Positions 58,927-64,000 of a stretch of 64,000 bases of DNA are shown one piece after another; within the stretch, counting starts at the first letter, position 1, and each line of letters begins with the position of its first letter. The translations under genes were made by a program, and so were the position numbers. The notes beneath the pieces are model-generated. The model made no database searches, was not told where the DNA came from, and saw nothing but the letters and a program-made list of their open reading frames with translations. The stretch is taken from contig NZ_BMIN01000017.1 of assembly GCF_014642405.1 (NCBI RefSeq), forward strand, positions 1 to 64,000, written 5' to 3'. Origin of the DNA: Pontibacillus salipaludis. GTDB lineage: Bacteria > Bacillota > Bacilli > Bacillales > BH030062.

Positions 58927-60228
58927 ATGGAAAACTATCAAGAACTAACGCAAAAGCAGAAGTCATTTTTCCGTACTGGGGAGACGAAACATACACAATA
59001 CCGTATCGATACTTTAAATAAATTGAAAGATCTTATGACAACCCATGAACAGGATATTCTAGACGCTCTTAAAGCGGATCTGAATAAACCAGAAGGGGAA
59101 ACAAAGCGTGCCGAGATTGGTCTTGTCGTAGCGGAAATCAATTATATGGTTGAGAACCTAGTGAATTGGTCCACACCGGAAGAAGTAGACACGCCATCAA
59201 CACATGAGGGGGCTACAAGCTTTATAACACCTGAGCCTTATGGTTCCGCCCTAGTCATTGCCCCGTGGAACTATCCGGTTCAGCTTGCGCTTCTTCCGTT
59301 AGCAGGGGCAGTGGCGGCTGGAAACACAGCGGTCTTAAAACCATCTGAATTAACGCCAAACACATCCAATCTATTAGCAAATATGATCAATGACAATTTC
59401 TCAAGAGAGTATTTATGTGTCGTTGAAGGGGAAGTCGAAACAAGTACAGCTCTCTTAAAAGAGGACTTTGACTATATCTTCTTCACAGGTAGTACAGGTG
59501 TAGGGAGAATCGTTGCAGAAGCGGCGGCTAAGAACTTAACCCCTACAACACTTGAGCTAGGAGGAAAAAGCCCTGCCATTGTGCATGAAGATGCGGATCT
59601 TAATGAAGCAGCAAAACGTATTGCTGGCGGTAAATTCGCCAATGCGGGTCAGACTTGCGTAGCGCCAGACTATGTTCTTGCTCATAGCCGTATTAAAGAT
59701 TCATTAATCGCTAAAATCAAAGAAGCAATCACAAACACGTATGGAGAAAATGTCTCTGCAAGTGACTATAATCACGTTGTGAGTGAACGACATTTCGATC
59801 GTCTGTACAACTTCTTGGATAATGGAGACATGGCTGTAGGAGGAAGATCAGATCGATCTCAGCTGTTTATTGAGCCAACGGTGTTAGACAATGTTTCTTT
59901 TGAAGATCCTGTCATGCAAGATGAAATCTTTGGCCCGATCCTTCCAGTGTTGACGTACGAAGAGACTTCGCAAGCGATTGATACAGTTGCGAATCGTCCA
60001 AAACCATTAGCGCTATATCTTTTCTCTGATGATCAAGAGGTGCAAGATGATGTACTGAACAACATTTCCTTTGGTGGTGGTGCGATTAATGACACCATTA
60101 ATCACATGACGACGCACTACCTGCCATTTGGCGGTGTGGGTGATAGCGGCATGGGCGCTTACCATGGTAAAGCGAGCTTTGACACATTCACACACTTTAA
60201 GAGCATTCTTAAGCGTTCAAATAAATAA
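58927..60228 (+). CDS. Aldehyde dehydrogenase (class 3 / YwdH-like)
   Basis: 433 residues. Oxidises aldehydes with NAD(P). The nucleotide-binding IAPWNYPVQLALLPL, FTGSTGVGR, catalytic Glu in LELGGKSPAIV, and catalytic Cys in NAGQTCVAPDYVL are intact. C-terminal LPFGGVGDSGMGAYHGKASFDTFTH is the class 3 type, and the protein is shorter than the 480-500 residues of class 1/2, which fits. Start ATG 58927 is 8 nt after AAAGGAG; the ATG three bases upstream is also possible. Terminator follows. Confidence 0.93.
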   Translation: MENYQELTQKQKSFFRTGETKHTQYRIDTLNKLKDLMTTHEQDILDALKADLNKPEGETKRAEIGLVVAEINYMVENLVNWSTPEEVDTPSTHEGATSFITPEPYGSALVIAPWNYPVQLALLPLAGAVAAGNTAVLKPSELTPNTSNLLANMINDNFSREYLCVVEGEVETSTALLKEDFDYIFFTGSTGVGRIVAEAAAKNLTPTTLELGGKSPAIVHEDADLNEAAKRIAGGKFANAGQTCVAPDYVLAHSRIKDSLIAKIKEAITNTYGENVSASDYNHVVSERHFDRLYNFLDNGDMAVGGRSDRSQLFIEPTVLDNVSFEDPVMQDEIFGPILPVLTYEETSQAIDTVANRPKPLALYLFSDDQEVQDDVLNNISFGGGAINDTINHMTTHYLPFGGVGDSGMGAYHGKASFDTFTHFKSILKRSNK

Positions 60229-60233
60229 GGTAT

Positions 60234-60288
60234 AAAAAGGGCTAGGAGATCCTCCGTATCAAGGGGAACTCCTAGCCTTTATTTTTTG
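60234..60288. terminator. Bidirectional terminator
   Basis: AAAGGGCTAGGAG and CTCCTAGCCTTT around a long loop, followed by ATTTTTTG. Serves the aldehyde dehydrogenase (+) and the next gene (-). Confidence 0.78.
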
Positions 60289-60301
60289 AAAAAGTTCTAT
60301 T

Positions 60302-61183
60302 CTATTGCTCTTTTGCCATCATCTTATAATACTTATAAAGCGCATGAGTCCCGTCATTGTCCCCGCCAGCTTCACTCAAACGGTCATATAGGTCCTTAGC
60401 GAGTTTTAAGCCTGGTACGGGTAACTCCATTTTATCAGCTGAGTCGATGGCAAGGTTCATGTCTTTAATGAAGTGCTTCACGTAGAAGCCCGGTTCAAAG
60501 TTTCCGTCGATCATACGAGGGGCTAGATTGGATAGGGAGAAGCTGCCTGCTGCTCCGTATTGAATACTCTCTAGAACCGTTTTGGGATCGAGTCCTGCTT
60601 TTTCTGCATACGTAATGGCTTCAACAACGCCCATCATCGTAGAGGCAATAGCAATCTGGTTACACATCTTCGTATGTTGCCCTGAGCCTGCTGGGCCTTG
60701 CAAGACAACATTTTGGCCCATCGCTTCAAAAGCCGGGAGAACGTCTTTGAAGTATTTCTTATCTCCGCCAACCATAATCGTTAATTTCCCTTGCTCTGCG
60801 TAAATGTCGCTACCTGATACAGGAGCGTCGAACGCGTGAAGGTTATGTTCTTTTGCTGTGTCGGAGATTTGTTGAGCCAGCTGAGGTGAGGAGGTGGTCA
60901 TATCAATGAGATGAGAACCGGATTTGGCATGTTGGATAATACCGTTGTCCCCAAGATATACTTCTTCCACATCACTTGGGTATCCCACGATTGTGATCAT
61001 AATATCTGAGCTTTCAGCGAGTTGTGCCACATCGTCTTTCCACGAAGCACCCTCAGCAATTAGGTCTTCTGCCTTCGCTTTTGTCCTGGTATACACGTTG
61101 ACGGAAAACCCTGTTTTCATTAAGTTTCGTGCCATGCTTTTCCCCATAACGCCCGTTCCGATAAAGCCAATTGTTTTGTTCAT
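60302..61183 (-). CDS. 3-hydroxyisobutyrate-dehydrogenase-like NAD(P) oxidoreductase
   Basis: 293 residues. Rossmann loop GFIGTGVMGKSMARNL at 6-21, substrate motif DAPVSGSDIYAEQGKLTIMVGG, catalytic lysine in GSGQHTKMCNQ, and the helical C-terminus. The family reduces or oxidises small beta-hydroxyacids (YkwC/GarR/MmsB). The exact substrate cannot be read. Start after GGTGAATACAT. Monocistronic. Confidence 0.9.
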   Translation of the reverse strand: MNKTIGFIGTGVMGKSMARNLMKTGFSVNVYTRTKAKAEDLIAEGASWKDDVAQLAESSDIMITIVGYPSDVEEVYLGDNGIIQHAKSGSHLIDMTTSSPQLAQQISDTAKEHNLHAFDAPVSGSDIYAEQGKLTIMVGGDKKYFKDVLPAFEAMGQNVVLQGPAGSGQHTKMCNQIAIASTMMGVVEAITYAEKAGLDPKTVLESIQYGAAGSFSLSNLAPRMIDGNFEPGFYVKHFIKDMNLAIDSADKMELPVPGLKLAKDLYDRLSEAGGDNDGTHALYKYYKMMAKEQ

Positions 61184-61272
61184 ATGTATTCACCATCCCA
61201 CTTTTTAATCTACGTTTAGTATAGCAGGTAGGCGGTGGGGGTTACAGGAAATGGGGCTGTGGCATACGTACT

Positions 61273-62166
61273 CTACTGTTTTACATAAGACTTCCCATAA
61301 TCTCTAATTCGAATGTACTTCCGTATTGAAAACATAACCACCGTTAACCAAGCTGCAACAAGAATACCGTAAATCATATAAATTAAAGTTGTATCTAAAT
61401 CAACCGTTAAGAGTAACGTCCGTAGGTTGGTTAAAACGATAAACCCACCTGCTAACACACCCAAGATTAATGCTGGAATCACTTGAACAAGCCAGGCTGC
61501 AAGGGGAGCGGCGATTACGCCTCCAATCACAAAAGCCGTAACCCATAACCAGTTAAATTCCTCCCATCCGAGAAATAAAATAAATCCCAGTGTCGCTGAG
61601 GTTGTAATGGCGAACTCTGTTGTGTCGACTGTACCGATTACTTTCCTTGGGGTGGCTCCTTTTTGGGACAATAAGATCGGAGTGTTTACAGGTCCCCAAC
61701 CACCTCCACCGATGGCATCTAGGAATCCAGCTACGAACCCAAGCGGATAGATGAAACGCTTTTTAGGGGAAAGGGTTGGTCTTGGTTTCGAACGCTCAAC
61801 ATTAAGTAGTAAGAAGCGCACGAGTATATAGACTCCGAGTAGGAGCAGGAAGAATGAGACAAATGGCTTAATAACATCACCAGGGAGACTGCTTAAGAAA
61901 GCCGCCCCACAAAAGGCGCTAATCGAGCCAGGTATGATGAGTGGCAGGATTAATGACTTATCAATGTTCTTAAATTTGTAATGGGAATAACCAGATACGG
62001 CCGTTGTGGCAATTTCAGACATATGTATAGATGAAGACGCCACTGCAGGAGCTACTCCATAAGCTAGCAAAAGCGAAGAAGAGCTTAATCCGTAAGACAT
62101 ACCTAAAGCACCATCAATTAACTGAGCAAAAAAACCTACAAAAGCAAAGATTAATAGTTTCCTCAA
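61273..62166 (-). CDS. TauE/SafE-family (DUF81) anion exporter
   Basis: 297 residues, about eight transmembrane helices in two repeats: FAQLIDGALGMSYGLSSSSLL and GFLDAIGGGGWGPVNTPILL, the TauE/SafE glycine motifs. These carriers move sulfite, sulfoacetate, or related sulfur-containing anions. A SAM riboswitch in its leader links it to sulfur supply, and it is divergent from cysH-sat. Start is TTG 62166 after AGGGGTGAACG. Importer or exporter cannot be decided. Confidence 0.88.
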   Translation of the reverse strand: MRKLLIFAFVGFFAQLIDGALGMSYGLSSSSLLLAYGVAPAVASSSIHMSEIATTAVSGYSHYKFKNIDKSLILPLIIPGSISAFCGAAFLSSLPGDVIKPFVSFFLLLLGVYILVRFLLLNVERSKPRPTLSPKKRFIYPLGFVAGFLDAIGGGGWGPVNTPILLSQKGATPRKVIGTVDTTEFAITTSATLGFILFLGWEEFNWLWVTAFVIGGVIAAPLAAWLVQVIPALILGVLAGGFIVLTNLRTLLLTVDLDTTLIYMIYGILVAAWLTVVMFSIRKYIRIRDYGKSYVKQ

Positions 62167-62249
62167 AGTTCGTTCACCCCTAAATGTATTATTCTTATCT
62201 TTTTACTCGGGATTAAAATAAAAAAATAAAGCTAAGCGAGTATAGACAT

Positions 62250-62397
62250 AAAAAAATCCCCTTATGTAAGAAGAGGTGAATAGTACCTTCTCCTTATCTT
62301 TCAGAACTGTTTCTGCTGGACTGAGCACCTTCTTCATAAGTAAGAGGTTGCTGCGGGATCGTAAGACCAGTTTCCTCCCCCGGCTCTGTATAAGGAC
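62250..62397 (-). promoter_or_regulatory. SAM-I riboswitch with terminator (TauE/SafE gene)
   Basis: On the minus strand: CTTATACAGAGCCGGGGGAGG opens P1/P2, then GCAGCAACCTC, AAGGTGCTCAGTCCAGCAGAA, and closing GAAAGATAAGG. A stem CCTCTT/AAGGGG with TTTTTTT (62252-62278) is the terminator. High SAM should turn the gene off. Confidence 0.9.
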
Positions 62398-62420
62398 TTA
62401 TTTAAATTTGAATAGTTCCT

Positions 62421-62449
62421 AATGTAAAATACGCCCAGTAAATTGTCAA
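62421..62449 (-). promoter_or_regulatory. Promoter of the TauE/SafE gene
   Basis: TTGACA (62449-62444), 17-nt spacer, TACATT (62426-62421) on the minus strand, just ahead of the SAM riboswitch. Confidence 0.68.
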
Positions 62450-62484
62450 GATATTAATAAAATTATAAAAATTTAAATAAATCG

Positions 62485-62513
62485 TTGACATATTCTTCTA
62501 TGGAGCATAGTAT
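62485..62513 (+). promoter_or_regulatory. Promoter of the cysH-sat operon
   Basis: TTGACA (62485-62490), 17-nt spacer, TAGTAT (62508-62513), about 40 bp upstream of the SAM riboswitch. Confidence 0.72.
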
Positions 62514-62551
62514 TTTGGATAATAAAATATTCAGCAAACGATAACCGAATT

Positions 62552-62714
62552 TCTTATCCTGAGAGGTGGAGGGACTGGCCCTTTGAAGCCTCGGCAACGG
62601 GTCTGATCATCAGATACTGTGCCAACTCCAGCAAGTGAAGTACTTGGAAGATAAGAAGATGGGTCACTGTATAGAGTGAACCTCTCTTCTTGTCTTCAAG
62701 AAGAGAGGTTTTTG
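62552..62714 (+). promoter_or_regulatory. SAM-I riboswitch with terminator (cysH operon)
   Basis: CTTATCCTGAGAGGTGGAGG, GACTGGCCCTTTGAAGCC, TCGGCAACGGGTC, GTGCCAACTCCAGCA, GGAAGATAAG are the S-box blocks in order (about 62553-62655). The terminator CCTCTCTTCTTG/CAAGAAGAGAGG with TTTTT is at 62681-62713. In B. subtilis sulfate assimilation genes are also under SAM-responsive control. Confidence 0.95.
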
Positions 62715-62743
62715 TATCGATTGAAGCAAGGAGGGAGGAGCTT

Positions 62744-63469
62744 ATGACACAAGAAGTCGTAACGTATGAGCAGTTCACAGGCGATCCATTCGCCTCTTAT
62801 CGGCCAGATAATGAAGTAGAAGGTGCTTTAACCGTGTTGAAATGGGCATATGAAACCTACGGGGATTCGATCGTGTATGCTTGTAGTTTTGGAGCTGAGG
62901 GGATCGTGTTGATTGACTTGATTTCCAAAGTAAAACCCGATGCGAAGGTTGTTTTCTTAGATACAGGTATTCATTTTCAAGAAACGTATGAACTAATCGA
63001 TAAGGTGAAGGCCAGGTACCCTCAGTTGAATATTGAAATGAGAAAGCCAGATTTAACACTAGATGAGCAAGCTGAAGAATATGGATCAGCTTTGTGGAAC
63101 AAAAATCCGAATCAGTGCTGTTACATTCGAAAGATTAAGCCACTTGAAGATACGCTAAGCGGTGCCACAGCCTGGGTTTCTGGGTTGAGGCGTGAACAAT
63201 CAGCAAGTCGTAAGAACACAAACTTTGTTAATAAAGATGAACGATTCCAGTCTGTAAAGGTATGTCCTTTAATTTATTGGACGTGGGATTTTGTATGGCA
63301 ATATATCCGACTAAACGACTTGGATTACAATGTTTTGCATGATCAAGGCTATCCGAGTATTGGATGTATGCCGTGCACATCTCCTGATGAAGGAGACGGA
63401 CGATCAGGCAGGTGGAAAGGATTTAATAAGACAGAGTGTGGACTTCACACGACAGGAAACCAAGATTAA
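62744..63469 (+). CDS. cysH: Phosphoadenylyl/adenylylsulfate reductase (CysH)
   Basis: 241 residues. Reduces (P)APS to sulfite. [14 protein letters not shown] (nucleotide loop), [23 protein letters not shown], and the C-terminal catalytic cysteine in KTECGLH. Two Cys pairs, QCCYIRK and IGCMPC, indicate a [4Fe-4S] APS-reductase type, as in B. subtilis. Start ATG 62744 after GGAGGGAGGAG; an upstream frame lies in the riboswitch terminator. sat follows 22 bp later. Confidence 0.95.
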   Translation: MTQEVVTYEQFTGDPFASYRPDNEVEGALTVLKWAYETYGDSIVYACSFGAEGIVLIDLISKVKPDAKVVFLDTGIHFQETYELIDKVKARYPQLNIEMRKPDLTLDEQAEEYGSALWNKNPNQCCYIRKIKPLEDTLSGATAWVSGLRREQSASRKNTNFVNKDERFQSVKVCPLIYWTWDFVWQYIRLNDLDYNVLHDQGYPSIGCMPCTSPDEGDGRSGRWKGFNKTECGLHTTGNQD

Positions 63470-63491
63470 TCAATTTTTGGGAGGAATGAAT

Positions 63492-64000
63492 ATGACAGTT
63501 ATTGCACCGCACGGAGGAACATTAGTGAATCAGTGGAGTACGAAAGAGGATGCCCCAGAAGCAAATGTGAGCATCTCGATCGATAAGATGGCGTTAAGTG
63601 ACTTGGAGCTATTGGCCAATGGCGCTTATAGTCCGTTAACAGGGTTCTTGAGTAAAGAAGATTATGAATCCGTTGTGGACCGGATGAGGTTATCAGATGG
63701 AACACCTTGGAGCATTCCGATTACGCTACCAGTTGATGAGGAGAAAGCAAAACAGTTGAGTAAAGGCGATGTAGCCGAGCTGAATTTAGAAGACACGGTG
63801 TATGGCTATATTGAGGTCTCAGAGGTGTACCAGCCGAATAAGACAAAAGAGGCAGAGCAAGTGTACTTAACGACTGAACTTGAGCACCCAGGAGTGAAGA
63901 AGCTCTTCGCACGCCCTGATTATTATGTAGCTGGTGAGATTGTTCTTATAGAACGCTCAGAGCGCGAGCACGATGAAGGGTTTTATTTAGATCCAGCCCA
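63492..64000 (+). CDS. sat: Sulfate adenylyltransferase, N-terminal part (cut by the window)
   Basis: ATG 63492 after GGGAGGAATG opens a frame that runs to the window edge (169 codons). MTVIAPHGGTLVNQW and GAYSPLTGFLSKEDYESVV are the N-terminal PUA-like features of bacterial dissimilatory-type ATP sulfurylases (Sat), as in B. subtilis sat. It activates sulfate to APS for CysH. The catalytic part lies beyond the window. Under the same SAM riboswitch as cysH. Confidence 0.93.
   Translation, partial: MTVIAPHGGTLVNQWSTKEDAPEANVSISIDKMALSDLELLANGAYSPLTGFLSKEDYESVVDRMRLSDGTPWSIPITLPVDEEKAKQLSKGDVAELNLEDTVYGYIEVSEVYQPNKTKEAEQVYLTTELEHPGVKKLFARPDYYVAGEIVLIERSEREHDEGFYLDPA

Overview
The window is chromosomal DNA of a Bacillaceae member. 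The gene order closely follows the Bacillus subtilis pur–yer–pcr–lig–opuE–gat–dgkB–rlmCD segment. A moderately halophilic relative (Halobacillus/Pontibacillus/Oceanobacillus-like) is likely: there is a BCCT betaine transporter, a PutP/OpuE proline symporter with its small accessory protein, and a single-chain glycyl-tRNA synthetase. The genus is an inference. Reading is by eye; no database search was run.

Layout. 0–0.5 kb: 3' end of a 23S rRNA gene, a spacer carrying a dispersed structured repeat, 5S rRNA and a terminator. 0.5–5 kb: Hsp20 (minus), yebE–yebG, purB in its own transcription unit, and a BCCT transporter (minus). 5.2–16.9 kb: PurR operator, guanine riboswitch and the purEKCSQLFMNHD operon. 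16.9–22.2 kb: a 36-codon membrane gene overlapping purD, tandem and structured repeats, a DUF2892 gene, yerA, yerB, yerC and a 0.8-kb minisatellite. 22.3–30.3 kb: glyS with a T-box leader (minus), then pcrB, pcrA, ligA, camS. 30.7–33.9 kb: yrrT–luxS–mccA–mccB, which recycles methylation by-products to homocysteine and on to cysteine. 34–36 kb: symporter small protein and putP, with a sigma-B-like promoter. 36–42.4 kb: triplicated structured repeat, gatCAB, dgkB, rlmCD. 42.4–50 kb: accessory stretch with a DUF1456 protein, a MazG-like/DUF2075 nuclease-helicase pair, a convergent SAP plus FokI-like nuclease, an unknown membrane protein, a C39-like peptidase and a NERD nuclease-related protein. 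50–58.6 kb: UPF0182, metA, a thermonuclease/Excalibur protein, a HAAS–PadR pair, GNAT and HAD genes, separated by small palindromic repeats. 58.7–64 kb: aldehyde dehydrogenase, a 3-hydroxyisobutyrate-dehydrogenase-like gene, a TauE/SafE exporter, and the start of the sulfate-assimilation operon (cysH, sat). Two divergent SAM riboswitches lie between the last two units.

How it works together. Purine synthesis is controlled by PurR boxes and a guanine riboswitch. purB has left the operon but keeps a PurR-box/promoter unit with the same spacing. Sulfur metabolism appears three times (luxS–mccAB, metA, cysH–sat/TauE). The most unusual features are the repeats: a structured element with two alternative cores (one copy inside the rRNA operon), three tandem arrays, and three families of short palindromes. 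The best candidate for an undescribed system is the 43–47 kb nuclease/helicase/pyrophosphohydrolase cluster.
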